Source: Devosia epidermidihirudinis (GTDB lineage Bacteria > Pseudomonadota > Alphaproteobacteria > Rhizobiales > Devosiaceae). From it: DNA of 64,000 nt. Below are positions 16,601-26,106 of the stretch, piece after piece (positions within the stretch are counted from its first letter, which is position 1; every line of letters begins with the position of its first letter). Both the position numbers and the translations under genes were made by a program. The stretch spans positions 62,001 through 126,000 of the forward strand of contig NZ_LANJ01000045.1 in assembly GCF_000971295.1 (NCBI RefSeq). The letters are read 5' to 3'. The notes under the pieces were generated by a model. The model had not been told where the DNA came from. It did not search any database and saw nothing but the letters and a program-made list of their open reading frames with translations.

Positions 16601-19056
16601 GCGCCGACATCACCGCAGAGCGCCTTGCATCGCTCAATGCCTCGATCAGCACCTCGATCACCCAGTCGATGGCCGATCTGGAAGCCGGCGCGGACCGCAT
16701 CGAAGAAACCATTGCGACGCGCATCACTTCTGCGGCCAATGCCATCTCCACCGACGTTGCCGACACGGCAACCCGCATGGATGTTGCTGTCCGCAATGCG
16801 CTCGAGCAGATCCGGACTGCTGCGACCGACATCGATCAGATCGTTTCGGTCAAGGCTGTCGATGCTGTGAGCAATATCGAGACCCGCCTCAACACCATCA
16901 ACAGCACCGTCGAGCACCACACCAGCACGTTCTCCGCACTGGTCAACGAGCGGACCGAACAGCTGCAGGGCGCTCTTGCCAGCCATGGCAACCTGCTCCG
17001 CGATGCACTCGGCGAGAATGCCAAGGAAGCCGAAGCCATCATGGCGGTTTCCACCTCGCGCATCCTCACCGATGTCACCTCGGCGCTCGGCAAGCTCAAC
17101 GACTCCAACCTGCTGCTGCAGCGCGTTCTGGATGCCTCGACGGCCAATCTGGCGAACCTGGAAACCAGCGTCGCCCAGCAGACGTCGAGCTATTCCAACA
17201 CCGTGCGCGACGCCATCGGCCAGACCGAACAGGCCGGCGCAATGGTCACCCAGCATGTCGGTGCCCTTCAGGCCACCATCCGCTCGATGGTCGACGAGTT
17301 CGCCACCGTGCTCGGTAAGCTCGACGCCGAAGCTGGCCAGATCGTCACCGCGTCGAACACGCTGTCGACCACAAGCGAGCTGGCTCTCGAGACCCTCGAA
17401 GACCGTCGCGGCGCCATGGATGCTCTGGCCCAGAGCTTCACCAGCCGTGCCGACGATATCGATGGCCGCATGCGCATGTTCGCCCAGACCATCGCCGATA
17501 CCGTCAATGACACTGAACGCCGCCTGATCGGCGCCCGTCGCGCCATGGACGACGCCCTGACGGCAACCACCGGCACTGTGGTTCAGACCCTGGAGCAGAC
17601 CACCGGCACCATCACCGCAGCGCTGCAGACCACCACTGCGGACGTCAACGATGCGCTCTACGCGACTAACGAACGCTTCTCCACCTCGCTGCAGTCCAAT
17701 GCCAGCCAGGTCGACAACGCCGTTCAGCGCGCTGCTGAAGCTGCTTCCCTGGCCCTCAGCCAGACCGCATCGCAGGTTCGCATGACGCTCAACGACCAGA
17801 CCAATCTGGTCAACTCGACGCTGGAAGAGAACGCCCACCGCGTCAGCGACGTACTGGCAACCACTGCTGGCAATGTCACCGACGTGCTCACCACCACGAC
17901 CAGCACGCTGGCCGACACCATCAGCGACAGCTCGATCTCGGTGCGCAACGCCATCGCGTCCAACACCGGCCAGCTCCGCAACGCCATCGACCAGACTACC
18001 GGAACCTTCCGCCAGGCTCTGGACGAAACCTCGGGTGAAGTCACCGACCGCCTCGGTGAGTTCCGCGGCGCCGCCGATGCCGAAGGCCGCCGTGCCAATG
18101 CTGCCCTGCAGCAGGCACAACAGCAGATGGTCGCTGAAATGCAGCGCGCCATCGAAGAAGCCACCCTACGCTTCAACGACACCGCCCGCGCCATGCGCGA
18201 GACGGCCCGTGAAGTGGGTAGCGAGCTCGAATCCACCCGCGCCGAACTGGCTCGCGGCGTCAATGAGCTGCCCGAAGAAACCCGCGCCAGCGCCGCTGCC
18301 ATGCGCCGCGTCGTGGCCGAGCAGATCGAAGCGCTCAGCGAGCTCAACGCGATCGTGCGCAGTCAGCCAGCAACCAACGACTTCAACGACCGCCGCCCAC
18401 AGCGCCCTGCTCCGGCTCCACGCCAAGAAATCGTGCGCGATGAAGCACCGGTTTATCAACCGACCCGCCAGGAGCCAGTTCGCGACGCCTATCGCGAACC
18501 AGCCCGTCAGCCACTGGTCGACCCGATCCGCACCATGGAGCGTCAGCCCGAACCAATCCGTCAGCAGGAACCCGTTCGTCAGCCAGCACCCCAGCGCCAG
18601 CCAGAGCCGCAGCCCGTTGCTGAAGCCGAAGCGGAAGCGCCGCAGGCCGACAATGGCGGCTGGCTCCGCGATGTGCTGCGCAACGCCTCGGCCAAGCAGC
18701 AGAGTGCCCAGCCACAGCAGGCAAGCCTGTCCGGCCTGACCGAAGAGATCGCCCGCGCAATCGACGACGGTGCGCTGTCCGATGCCTGGGGCCGCTATCA
18801 GGCTGGTGAGTCCAATGTGTTCTCCCGCCGCATCTACACGCTGGCCGGTCAGGGCACCTATGACGAGGTTCGCAAGAAGCTGCAGCGCGATCCCGAATTC
18901 GCCCGCACCGCGCAGGCTTATATGTCGGAATTCGAACAGCTGTTGAAGCGCGCCGCCGCCGGCCCTCGCCCTGCCGCGGAAACCCGCGAGTACCTGCTGT
19001 CCGATCGCGGCAAGGTCTACACCACCCTGGCCCACGCCAGCGGCCGCCTGCACTAA
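13678..19056 (+). CDS. rgsE: Giant coiled-coil polar-growth protein, GROWTH POLE RING/RgsE-like
   Basis: This 1792-residue protein has a soluble N-terminus, two membrane segments (about 89-109 and 124-147), about 1400 residues of helical repeats, a Pro/Gln/Arg-rich linker (about 1569-1655) and a C-terminal domain (about 1661-1792, ending VYTTLAHASGRLH). From about residue 581 to beyond 860 the sequence falls into consecutive 11-residue repeats such as AELTGELATRS, without insertions. This matches GPR of Agrobacterium (about 2100 residues) and RgsE of Sinorhizobium, which form a ring at the growing pole. Similar proteins are often mislabelled kinesin-like or apolipoprotein. It starts with an ATG at 13678. 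The homology call comes from architecture. Confidence 0.8.
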   Translation: MAKNPTPSNDPAALAFSAVEDALKDSVFNLDSAPAQPAEKKANDSSARSERLRTADKIAQQTGPIANDDRFPASKILYNLQTRSSTAPMWTATVLSALWLAVSGVGGYLRYGPQLSNFGQFAGTIDFIGLVAIMALPVLGIFAVATLFRRAQDLRNAASSITQAAIRLAEPEVTAADKVASVGQAVRREVNALGDGLERALSRAGELEVMIHNEVTALERTYSDNESRMRALIAELASQRESVLTNTERVREAITESHTGLVFDLDMISQRISGTIVESGGNLTRALETAGNTLTNSFGERTETFVALVDNRTTDFLSALDTSAGRLSLTFDDHTSTLTNSLDNRASQINADVESRINSLTSALDSQAQVMTNAIDERTRRIEQQTASLSGSFDERGAAFAGLLENTASQLTSALDERTMAISNLLTEGGSSLLEQLRERGHEVTGGLDLIGQRIAEDITGRSREAEVLLSALTRQLDESVSIQLNSMDSRLQSTLIEINGALDDSSERARIMLASAGTDSLGHFDARLNEIANELDQRLQALDGVIGDKGDTLIKRLDAQGTSFAARANVLEMALNEESGRFDEVVAARTREMNDLLGARAAEINSVIETRATELGNTLTESTQALDQAIHGRTQRLADTLSEKTTALSLEIDGRTSTLANQLDERTDAFNNHFDERAASFRNDLAERAESFTGDLALRSAELSNELASRTAELTGELATRSAELTNELAARSSELTSELSSQRSRLTSELASQSSSLTQELSTQSTRLTDELAARSADMSGELASRTAALSEELSTRSASLSSELDARTQQLAQTVGTRTQQLSEALGGRTQQLSDTLANHTTSMGETISLRTAELADTIATQGEDARTKIEESLRGVTDTMAERVTAMSAVIADKVAEVNTNLGTGLDSAIARISDAEHGVTARIDAASSTVGESARLAADLIETGVNSARKAITDMVDERLGTLPEAITARADITAERLASLNASISTSITQSMADLEAGADRIEETIATRITSAANAISTDVADTATRMDVAVRNALEQIRTAATDIDQIVSVKAVDAVSNIETRLNTINSTVEHHTSTFSALVNERTEQLQGALASHGNLLRDALGENAKEAEAIMAVSTSRILTDVTSALGKLNDSNLLLQRVLDASTANLANLETSVAQQTSSYSNTVRDAIGQTEQAGAMVTQHVGALQATIRSMVDEFATVLGKLDAEAGQIVTASNTLSTTSELALETLEDRRGAMDALAQSFTSRADDIDGRMRMFAQTIADTVNDTERRLIGARRAMDDALTATTGTVVQTLEQTTGTITAALQTTTADVNDALYATNERFSTSLQSNASQVDNAVQRAAEAASLALSQTASQVRMTLNDQTNLVNSTLEENAHRVSDVLATTAGNVTDVLTTTTSTLADTISDSSISVRNAIASNTGQLRNAIDQTTGTFRQALDETSGEVTDRLGEFRGAADAEGRRANAALQQAQQQMVAEMQRAIEEATLRFNDTARAMRETAREVGSELESTRAELARGVNELPEETRASAAAMRRVVAEQIEALSELNAIVRSQPATNDFNDRRPQRPAPAPRQEIVRDEAPVYQPTRQEPVRDAYREPARQPLVDPIRTMERQPEPIRQQEPVRQPAPQRQPEPQPVAEAEAEAPQADNGGWLRDVLRNASAKQQSAQPQQASLSGLTEEIARAIDDGALSDAWGRYQAGESNVFSRRIYTLAGQGTYDEVRKKLQRDPEFARTAQAYMSEFEQLLKRAAAGPRPAAETREYLLSDRGKVYTTLAHASGRLH

Positions 19057-19079
19057 AGTTCAGCGACAAGACAAATCAG

Positions 19080-19110
19080 ACGGCTCCGGGAAACCGGGGC
19101 CGTTTTTGTT
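19080..19110 (+). terminator. Rho-independent terminator of the giant coiled-coil gene
   Basis: The stem ACGGCTCCGG / CCGGGGCCGT closes a GAAA tetraloop and is followed by TTTTTGTTT, 24 bases after the stop codon. Confidence 0.9.
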
Positions 19111-19212
19111 TGTGGAAGAGTGGGACTGGAGGCGGCGCTAATGTGGGTGGGGGAGATCTTGGCAGGTCCATGTCCGGGCGTGGCCGCAATCATGCCACAC
19201 CCACTGACGCTT

Positions 19213-19284
19213 CCCGCGGACTTGATCCGCGGGTCACTGTCACCGCTTGCCGTGTCGGAGAGGCCCACGGATCAAGTCCGTGGG
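19213..19284. repeat. Dispersed palindromic repeat, family A, inverted pair
   Basis: The arms are CCCGCGG/CCGCGGG around ACTTGAT and CCCACGG/CCGTGGG around ATCAAGT. Compared with CCCTCGG/CCGAGGG at 1894, the variable stem pair is G-C, A-T or T-A, always complementary. Confidence 0.8.
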
Positions 19285-19449
19285 CAGCGATTGTGGGTGT
19301 GGGTCTGGGGGGAATGTGAATTTGGAGGCGAGCGTCAGGCGCTCATGGTTCGATTGGCTCTCAAAGACTACGGAGGGTTTGATAGAGCGGCGACGCGAGC
19401 TTGCACCCCATTGATGCCCCCAACCAGATAGTCTCCGCACCAATCCCAC

Positions 19450-20649
19450 CTACCCGACGGCCACATCCTCTTTCGGCTGCATCATGCGCAGGGACAGCCA
19501 TATGCACAGCGCACCGACCACTGCGGCTGCCGACGCGATCAGATAAGCATGCGCGCCGTAAAGGCCGACGAGCCAGCCGAAGCTGACCAGCGCGAGAACC
19601 GACATGACCTGCTGCGACACCGTAAAAAGGCTTTGGGTTTCCGCCGCGATGTCTTCGCTGGTCCAGTTTGCGATGAAATGCACGCAGCCGAGATATCCGA
19701 GGGCATATGTTATGCCGTGGGTGAGTTGCAGCAGGACCAGAGCCCAGACGGGTGGCGAAAAGGCCATGGCGGTCCAGCGTAGAACTGACATGATTGCGGA
19801 TGCCAGGATCAAGTGGCGCGCCGAAACCCGGCCGCCAAAGCGCCTCCACAGGAACATCATGCCGGCTTCAGATAACGCGCCAAGTGCGATCAGCGGACCA
19901 ATGATGTTCTCGGAAATGCCCTGCTCCTTCCAGAGCAGCGAGGCAAAGGCATTGAGAATGTAGTGGGTGCCGAAAATGATCGAGAATCCGATCAGCGGCA
20001 GGATGAACCACGGCTTGGTGATCACTTCACGCAGCTTGCCAGCGACCGGGCGTACCGAGGCGACGGTGACCTGATCGGCAGGTGCGCGGAAGGCGGGCAA
20101 TTGCAGTGCAGCGGCGGCGCGCAACAGGGCGAGACCGACAAACAGCGGCACGAAGATCGCCGAGCCAAACCACACCACGAGGAACCCCGTCAGTGCGTTG
20201 AACAGCATGTAGCCCACCGTGCCCCAGGCGCGGATCGTGCCGAAATCGCTGCCGTTGCGGCGTGTCATGCGCATGGTGGCCGCGTCGAGCACGGGCGTCA
20301 CCGCTCCGCCTGGGAGCGCAGCCAGCGTCCAGAACAACAGGATGCCCCAGAACTCGTTGACGAAAAACAGTCCAATCGGGACGATGCCCGCGATCAGTGC
20401 GCCGATGACGATAACCTGCCGCCAATCCTTGGCGCGGTCAGCGACGCGGCCAATGATCAGATTGAACGCCAGGATGGCGAAAACTGGAACCGCATTGATC
20501 AGACCAATTTGTTCGGTCCCTATGCCCTTTTCGCTCAGCCAGATCGGCAGGAACATCACGGCGGCGCCGGGGCCCATATAGTAGGTGAAGTAGAACGCAG
20601 TGGTTCTCAGCTCAGGCGACGGACGCAGACGGGCCTCGGGCAATGCCAT
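19450..20649 (-). CDS. MFS transporter (MFS_1-like), first of a tandem pair
   Basis: A 399-residue protein with about 12 hydrophobic segments and the MFS loop GRVADRAKDWR between helices 2 and 3. RMTRRNGSDFGTIRAWGTVGY resembles the MFS_1-like (HcaT/LacY-related) group. The substrate cannot be read. The start is taken at the ATG at 20649 although the frame extends 13 codons. The neighbour at 20734-21912 is a paralog in the same orientation, so the two probably arose by duplication. Confidence 0.85.
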   Translation of the reverse strand: MALPEARLRPSPELRTTAFYFTYYMGPGAAVMFLPIWLSEKGIGTEQIGLINAVPVFAILAFNLIIGRVADRAKDWRQVIVIGALIAGIVPIGLFFVNEFWGILLFWTLAALPGGAVTPVLDAATMRMTRRNGSDFGTIRAWGTVGYMLFNALTGFLVVWFGSAIFVPLFVGLALLRAAAALQLPAFRAPADQVTVASVRPVAGKLREVITKPWFILPLIGFSIIFGTHYILNAFASLLWKEQGISENIIGPLIALGALSEAGMMFLWRRFGGRVSARHLILASAIMSVLRWTAMAFSPPVWALVLLQLTHGITYALGYLGCVHFIANWTSEDIAAETQSLFTVSQQVMSVLALVSFGWLVGLYGAHAYLIASAAAVVGALCIWLSLRMMQPKEDVAVG

Positions 20650-20733
20650 GGTCGAACTCGGTGCGGGTCTGGCTGTCGCCGACCACAATCAATAGGGCGT
20701 TATCGAACAGCCATATCGATTTCATAGGTCCAG

Positions 20734-21912
20734 TCAACGCAGTTCGCGCGGTGGCATCATCCGAAGCGACAGCAGCACGCAGCCAATTCCAAGCACAGCC
20801 AAAAGCGACGAGGCAAAGAACGAGGCGGCCCCAAACTGCACCACCAACAAACCGAATACCGTGAGCAGGGAGAACGACGCGCCCTGCTGCAGCATGGTGG
20901 CGAAGCCTTGTGCCTCGGCGGCGTTCGACTCGTTGGTCCAGTTGGCGATGAAATGCACCACCCCGAAATAGCCGAGGCCAAAGCTGATGGCATGCATCAG
21001 CTGGGTGACGAACAACACGGCCACGGGCGGATTGAACGCCATGATGGTGAAGCGGATCAGCGAGGCGACGCAGGCAGCCAAGATCATGTTGCGCGCGGTG
21101 ATGCGCCCACCGAAGCGGCGCCAGGCGAACATCAACGCAGCCTCGCCTGTGGCCGCGACGGCTAGCAGCGGCCCGATGAAGTAGCCCGGCACGCCATTCT
21201 CATGCCAGAGCAGCGCACCAAAGCCGCCGATCAGTGCGTTAGAGGCATTGACCAGCGCAAAGGCCAGCAGCGGCAGGATAAACCAGAGCTTGAGTGAATC
21301 TTTGAGGCGCGTGCGCTCGGTGGCAGCAAGCGTTGCCTTCTGGCTTGGCGCACGGAAGCGCGGCAACAGCAGGCTAAGCAACGCCCGCAGCACCATCATG
21401 GCGATGACCAGCGGCACGAAGGCATCAGCGCCCCACACCGACAGCAACATGCCAATGCCACCTGCCCCAACAATGTAGCCGACGGTTCCCCAGGCGCGCA
21501 CCACGCCGAAATCTGTGCCGTTGCGGCGCGTCATGCGCAGGGTGGCAGCATCAATGAGCGGAGCGATGGAACCGTTGCTGAGCGTGCACAGGGTCCACAC
21601 CAGCACGATGCCCCAGAACTCGGTGACAAAGATCAGCGCGAAAGACACCACGGCGCCGAATATGGCCATGATGGCAATGACAGTGCGCCAGTCATTGGCG
21701 CGGTCAGCAAGTCGGCCAATGTAAAGATTGGCGGCGAGCAGAACGAGAATGGGAACGGAGTTGACCAGCCCGATCTGATCGGCCGGCAGGCCATGTTCAT
21801 CCAGCCACAGCCCCAGAAACACCGAGGCGACCGCGCCCGGAAGATACATTGAGAACTGGAACAATGAGGCACGCAGCTCGGGACTGGCCAAGCGCGAGAG
21901 AGCCGACGACAT
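20734..21912 (-). CDS. MFS transporter (MFS_1-like), second of a tandem pair
   Basis: A 392-residue paralog of the downstream transporter. It shares GRLADRANDWR, RMTRRNGTDFGVVRAWGTVGY and the helix 10-11 motif VVHFIANWT in matching places. It is a cytoplasmic-membrane transporter of unknown substrate. The ATG at 21912 has GGAG nine bases upstream and is preferred over an earlier frame start. It lies 84 bases upstream of its paralog and is likely co-transcribed. Confidence 0.85.
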   Translation of the reverse strand: MSSALSRLASPELRASLFQFSMYLPGAVASVFLGLWLDEHGLPADQIGLVNSVPILVLLAANLYIGRLADRANDWRTVIAIMAIFGAVVSFALIFVTEFWGIVLVWTLCTLSNGSIAPLIDAATLRMTRRNGTDFGVVRAWGTVGYIVGAGGIGMLLSVWGADAFVPLVIAMMVLRALLSLLLPRFRAPSQKATLAATERTRLKDSLKLWFILPLLAFALVNASNALIGGFGALLWHENGVPGYFIGPLLAVAATGEAALMFAWRRFGGRITARNMILAACVASLIRFTIMAFNPPVAVLFVTQLMHAISFGLGYFGVVHFIANWTNESNAAEAQGFATMLQQGASFSLLTVFGLLVVQFGAASFFASSLLAVLGIGCVLLSLRMMPPRELR

Positions 21913-22056
21913 GAAATGAACTCCGGGCAAATCAGCGCCCGTAGCTTTGGTGCATCCACTTCAGCGCTAAGGCAAGTGCAATAGCCTCAATTGTGTCAGT
22001 CCAAAGACATCCGCGACTTAAAGGGCGCACTTTGCTCGAAAAGCAGTATTTTTTGC

Positions 22057-22854
22057 TTAGCTGGCCGCCTTGCGTAGACGGAACTTGCGCGGCTCACCCG
22101 CAGCCATTTCGGTCCACTTGACCAGCTCGAACTCACCTTCCGGCGTCTCGACGATGGCCGTGCAGCTCTCTACCCAGTCACCCGTATTGATGTAGTGGAT
22201 GCCCAGGCGGTCATGCATGTCGGCGAAATGGATGTGGCCGCAAATGACGCCATCAACGCCCGATTCCTTGGCCTCATGCACCAGCGCCTCTTCAAAGCGG
22301 CCGATGACGGAAACTGCGTTCTTGACCTTCTGCTTGGCCCAGGCACTGAGCGACCAATATTGCAGACCAAGGCGACGACGCACCCAATTGATCGCGATAT
22401 TGACGCGCAGGGCCGCATTGTATGCCCAGTCGCCAACATGGGCGAGCCACTTGGCATTCATCACCACGACGTCGAACTGGTCGCCATGGATGACGAGGTA
22501 GGTTTTGCCTTGCGCAGTGGTGTGAACCGTACGGTCGACAAATTCGACTTCGCCGAAATAGGTCCCAAGGTATTCCCGCAGGAATTCGTCATGGTTTCCA
22601 GGCAGATAGACGACGCGCGTACCGGCATTGGCTTTGTCGAGCAGCAGCTCGATCAGCACATTGTACTCGGCAGGCCAGTGCCAGGAATTGGCGAGGCGCC
22701 AGCCATCGACGATATCGCCAACCAGATAAATCGTCTCAGCGTCGTGCGCGCGAAGGAACTCGATGAGCTGTCCCACCCGGATCGGCTTCATGCCCAGGTG
22801 TACGTCCGAAATGAATATGGCCCGGACCTGTCGGACTTCGCGGTCATCCGCCAT
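22057..22854 (-). CDS. LpxH-like metallophosphoesterase (UDP-2,3-diacylglucosamine diphosphatase family)
   Basis: A 265-residue calcineurin-type phosphoesterase. The metal ligands are visible in order: DVH (FISDVHLG), GDIVDGW, GNHDE, HGDQFD and GHIHFADMH. This family includes lipid A pyrophosphatases and related enzymes. The family label does not prove the substrate, because rhizobia often use LpxI or LpxG-type alternatives. The start is the ATG at 22854 with GGAG about ten bases upstream. There are no membrane segments. Confidence 0.85.
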   Translation of the reverse strand: MADDREVRQVRAIFISDVHLGMKPIRVGQLIEFLRAHDAETIYLVGDIVDGWRLANSWHWPAEYNVLIELLLDKANAGTRVVYLPGNHDEFLREYLGTYFGEVEFVDRTVHTTAQGKTYLVIHGDQFDVVVMNAKWLAHVGDWAYNAALRVNIAINWVRRRLGLQYWSLSAWAKQKVKNAVSVIGRFEEALVHEAKESGVDGVICGHIHFADMHDRLGIHYINTGDWVESCTAIVETPEGEFELVKWTEMAAGEPRKFRLRKAAS

Positions 22855-22973
22855 CAAGCATCGTCTCCTGCACCCCATTACCGGGGCCAACGGTCGCGCA
22901 TCCTATCTGTGGTTGAGCCAAGAGGAAACCACCGCTCGCGAGAAGATGGGGAAAGTGCCGGAGCTGCGTTTTC

Positions 22974-24065
22974 TCAGTGAATCCGGCTCTTTAGCGCGAC
23001 AATTCGGTCGTAACTCTGTTCGATCCGCGCCGCGAAGGTGGGGTCCCTCTCAGCTTCGGCGACCAAAATATCGCGAATCTCCGTCGCCAGACCCGGACGG
23101 TATTTTGCCGTATTGGAAAACAGCAGCACGTCCATCCCGGCGCGAACCGCCTGCGCGACCGTCTCTTCCAGCGTAAAATGCTTCCGGATGGCCCCCATCT
23201 CGAGATCGTCGCTGATGACGACGCCCTTGAATCCGAGTTCGTCGCGCAGAACGCCGGTGATCCATTGCGGTGAGAGGGAAGACGGCGTCTGCTGGTCCGC
23301 ATCAGAGTAACCGGCGTGGTAGAGATGGCCCACCATCACCATGTCGACATCCCCATCGGCCAGCAGCGCACGATACGGCTCGAGCTCTTCAGGCTTCCAA
23401 GTGTTGGTGATGTCGACAAAACCCTCGTGACTGTCGCCAGTGGACGAGCCGTGGCCGGGGAAATGCTTGAGGGCGGTCAGCAGCCCCGCCGCATGGTGGC
23501 CTTTGATAAAGGCAGCGTCATAGCTGGCAACGGTCTCGGCGTCCTTGCCAAAGGCCCGGCCGAACCTGGCGATGATCTGGTTTTTAGGGTTCAAATTAAT
23601 ATCGGCAACCGGACCGAAATTGACGGTGAAGCCCAGCTCGGCAATGCCTTCAGCCATCTTGGCGTAGATGGCCTCAGCCTGTTCGGGCGTGTTGTCAGCC
23701 GCGATGGTTTCAGCATTGGGGATTTCAGTGAAACCGACAGCGCTGGTGAGGCGCTCCACCATGCCACCTTCCTGATCCAGCGTGATGAAGGGCAACAACT
23801 CTGGCGAGGCTGCGCGGAACTCGGCGTTCATGGCCGAAACATCAGCGAGGGAGGTGATGTTGGTCTTGAGATACATCACCCCGCCGATTTCACCCGCAGC
23901 GATCTCGTCGCGCAGGGCTTTCACGGAAGGCGCGTCTGCTGACGTTCCCTTGAAGCCGACCACAATCATTTGCCCAGCCATCTGTTCCAAACTCGCCGCT
24001 TGTGCCGCCGTAGCAGACAGCATCAGAGCGAGGGCGGCGGGCAGAAAGCGCAGGGAACGGGTCAA
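22974..24065 (-). CDS. Exported beta-N-acetylhexosaminidase, NagZ-like (GH3)
   Basis: A 363-residue glycoside hydrolase family 3 enzyme. KHFPGHGSSTGDSHEG (200-215) holds the NagZ catalytic Asp-His loop and ISDDLEMGAI the nucleophile Asp (about 286). It should remove GlcNAc from (anhydro)MurNAc peptides. Unlike classical cytoplasmic NagZ, it starts with a clear Sec signal peptide ending ATAAQA at about residue 23, so it probably acts in the periplasm. The signal peptide supports a TTG start at 24065; no in-frame ATG lies before it. Together with the ABC importer at 48286-53387 it suggests sugar trimming before uptake. Confidence 0.87.
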   Translation of the reverse strand: MTRSLRFLPAALALMLSATAAQAASLEQMAGQMIVVGFKGTSADAPSVKALRDEIAAGEIGGVMYLKTNITSLADVSAMNAEFRAASPELLPFITLDQEGGMVERLTSAVGFTEIPNAETIAADNTPEQAEAIYAKMAEGIAELGFTVNFGPVADINLNPKNQIIARFGRAFGKDAETVASYDAAFIKGHHAAGLLTALKHFPGHGSSTGDSHEGFVDITNTWKPEELEPYRALLADGDVDMVMVGHLYHAGYSDADQQTPSSLSPQWITGVLRDELGFKGVVISDDLEMGAIRKHFTLEETVAQAVRAGMDVLLFSNTAKYRPGLATEIRDILVAEAERDPTFAARIEQSYDRIVALKSRIH

Positions 24066-24122
24066 GGCAATATCCAGACATGAATCGTGGGGTAACGATG
24101 CACGTCAAAAGGCGTCGAAACA

Positions 24123-24148
24123 ATGACCCGGGATTGCTCCCGGGTCAT
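24123..24148 (-). terminator. Probable terminator of acs
   Basis: A perfect stem ATGACCCGGG / CCCGGGTCAT closes a six-base loop, 14 bases after the acs stop. On the minus strand it is followed by TGTTTC, a weak T tract. Confidence 0.7.
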
Positions 24149-24162
24149 AGATTTGCCTGAGC

Positions 24163-26106
24163 CTAGCGGTTCTGGCGGTTCTCGATCAGATCGTTGACCA
24201 CAGCAGGATCAGCGAGCGTCGAGGTATCGCCGAGCGTACCGAAGTCATTTTCTGCAACCTTGCGCAGAATGCGGCGCATGATCTTGCCCGAGCGGGTTTT
24301 GGGCAGGCCGGGCGCGAACTGGATCAGGTCCGGTGTCGCAATCGGCCCGATTTCCTTGCGGACCCAAGTGCGCAATTCGGCCTTGAGCGCATCATCGCCT
24401 GCTTCGCCAGCCATGAGGGTAACGTAGCAATAGATGCCCTGCCCCTTGAGATCATGCGGATAGCCAACAACGGCGGCTTCGCTGACTTTCGGGTGGCTGA
24501 CCAGCGCGCTTTCAACCTCGGCAGTGCCGAGACGGTGGCCGGAGACGTTTAGCACGTCATCGACGCGACCGGTGATCCAGTAATAGCCGTCTTCATCGCG
24601 ACGACAGCCGTCGCCGGTGAAGTAGTACCCTTTGTACTGGGTGAAGTAGGTTTCAACGAACCGCTGGTGATCGCCATAGATCGAGCGCATCTGGCCGGGC
24701 CAGCTGTCCTTGATCGCCAATACGCCTTCGGCCTTGGTCTGCTCCTGAATGCGCCCCTCTGGCGACAGCACAACAGGCTGCACACCAAAGAACGGCACGG
24801 TGGCCGAACCGGGCTTGGTGGCGATGGCGCCGGGGAAAGGTGCAATCATGTGGCCACCTGTTTCGGTCTGCCACCAGCAATCGACGATCTCGCAGCGGTC
24901 CTTGCCGACATGGGTGCGATACCAAGTCCAGGCTTCCGGATTGATCGGCTCGCCGACCGTGCCCAGCAGGCGCAGCGACGGCATCGGGTACTTGTCGGCA
25001 TATTCCGAACCAGCGCCCATCAGCGAACGGATCGCGGTTGGCGCCGTGTGGAAGATGTTGACGTTATGCTTTTCCACGACCTGCCAGAAGCGCGAGGCAT
25101 CCGGATAGGTTGGCACGCCCTCGAACATCAGCGTGGTCGCGCCGTTCGCGAGCGGACCATAGACGATATAGGTGTGACCGGTGATCCAGCCGACGTCAGC
25201 CGTGCACCAGTAAACCTCGCCATTGCGATAATCAAAGCTCAGCTGGTGGGTCAGCGAACCATAGACGAGATAACCGCCAGTGGTGTGCAGCACGCCCTTG
25301 GGCTTGCCGGTGGACCCGGAGGTGTAGAGGATAAACAGCGGATCTTCCGCGTTCATCGGCTCTGGTGGGCAATCGGCATCCACGGTCGCCACTGCGTCGT
25401 GGTACCAGATATCCCGGCCCTCGACCATGTTCACCGGATTGCCGGTGACCTTGACGACGATGACCTTCTCAACGCCTTCGGTCTTGGCCAGCGCCTCATC
25501 GACATTCTTCTTGAGCGCGATGGTCTTGCCGCCGCGACGGCCTTCGTCGGCGGTCAGAATGATTTTGCTGCCGCAGTCGATGACGCGGCCGGCAATCGAG
25601 TCAGGCGAGAAGCCGCCAAAGATCACCGAGTGAACGGCGCCGATACGCGTGCAGGCGAGCATCGCCACGGCAGTATCGATGACCATGGGCATGTAGATGG
25701 TGACGCGATCGCCCTTCTTGACGCCATTGGCCTTGAGCACATTGGCGAAGCGGCAGACGCGATCATGCAGCTCGCGATAGGTGGCCTTGCCATCGGTGCC
25801 GGGCGTATCGCCTTCCCACACAATGGCAGTCTGGTCACCGCGCGTTTCAAGATGACGATCAAGGCAATTGTAGGAGACGTTAAGAACGCCATCCTCGAAC
25901 CATTTGATCGACACATCAGGATACGCGAAACTGGTGTTCTTGATCTTTGTCGGAAATTGCACCCAGTCCAGGCGCTTGGCCTGCTCTGCCCAGAACCCGT
26001 TCGGGTCCGACACAGAACGGGCATACATGCTCTCGTACTGAGTCTTGGTTACATGGGTGCGTGCGATCGCAGCCGCACTTGGCTGGAATACGAGCTGCTC
26101 GCTCAT
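24163..26106 (-). CDS. acs: Acetyl-CoA synthetase
   Basis: A 647-residue AMP-forming ligase turning acetate, ATP and CoA into acetyl-CoA. The adenylation loop [14 protein letters not shown], the GEPINPEAW region, [18 protein letters not shown] and the C-terminal [13 protein letters not shown] motif are all present. The Lys in the last is the usual acetylation site. Length is normal for Acs. GGGAGGA lies before the ATG at 26106. It is divergent from a GNAT acetyltransferase gene, although nothing shows that this one acetylates Acs. Confidence 0.96.
   Translation of the reverse strand: MSEQLVFQPSAAAIARTHVTKTQYESMYARSVSDPNGFWAEQAKRLDWVQFPTKIKNTSFAYPDVSIKWFEDGVLNVSYNCLDRHLETRGDQTAIVWEGDTPGTDGKATYRELHDRVCRFANVLKANGVKKGDRVTIYMPMVIDTAVAMLACTRIGAVHSVIFGGFSPDSIAGRVIDCGSKIILTADEGRRGGKTIALKKNVDEALAKTEGVEKVIVVKVTGNPVNMVEGRDIWYHDAVATVDADCPPEPMNAEDPLFILYTSGSTGKPKGVLHTTGGYLVYGSLTHQLSFDYRNGEVYWCTADVGWITGHTYIVYGPLANGATTLMFEGVPTYPDASRFWQVVEKHNVNIFHTAPTAIRSLMGAGSEYADKYPMPSLRLLGTVGEPINPEAWTWYRTHVGKDRCEIVDCWWQTETGGHMIAPFPGAIATKPGSATVPFFGVQPVVLSPEGRIQEQTKAEGVLAIKDSWPGQMRSIYGDHQRFVETYFTQYKGYYFTGDGCRRDEDGYYWITGRVDDVLNVSGHRLGTAEVESALVSHPKVSEAAVVGYPHDLKGQGIYCYVTLMAGEAGDDALKAELRTWVRKEIGPIATPDLIQFAPGLPKTRSGKIMRRILRKVAENDFGTLGDTSTLADPAVVNDLIENRQNR

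Larger units (their letters stand above)
19057..19449. other. 393-base gap: terminator plus family A repeat, no gene
   Basis: It holds the terminator of the giant gene and a family A repeat. Several overlapping frames span the repeat but none has a ribosome site or recognisable content, so no gene is called. Confidence 0.5.

Noticed and set aside
14218..18120. Several frames of 200-770 codons opposite the giant coiled-coil gene
   Set aside because: High GC and repetitive codons keep the antisense frames open. They show only repetitive composition and no domains or start sites.
13678..19056. Kinesin or apolipoprotein function for the giant protein
   Set aside because: There is no motor domain or P-loop; such labels reflect only coiled-coil composition.
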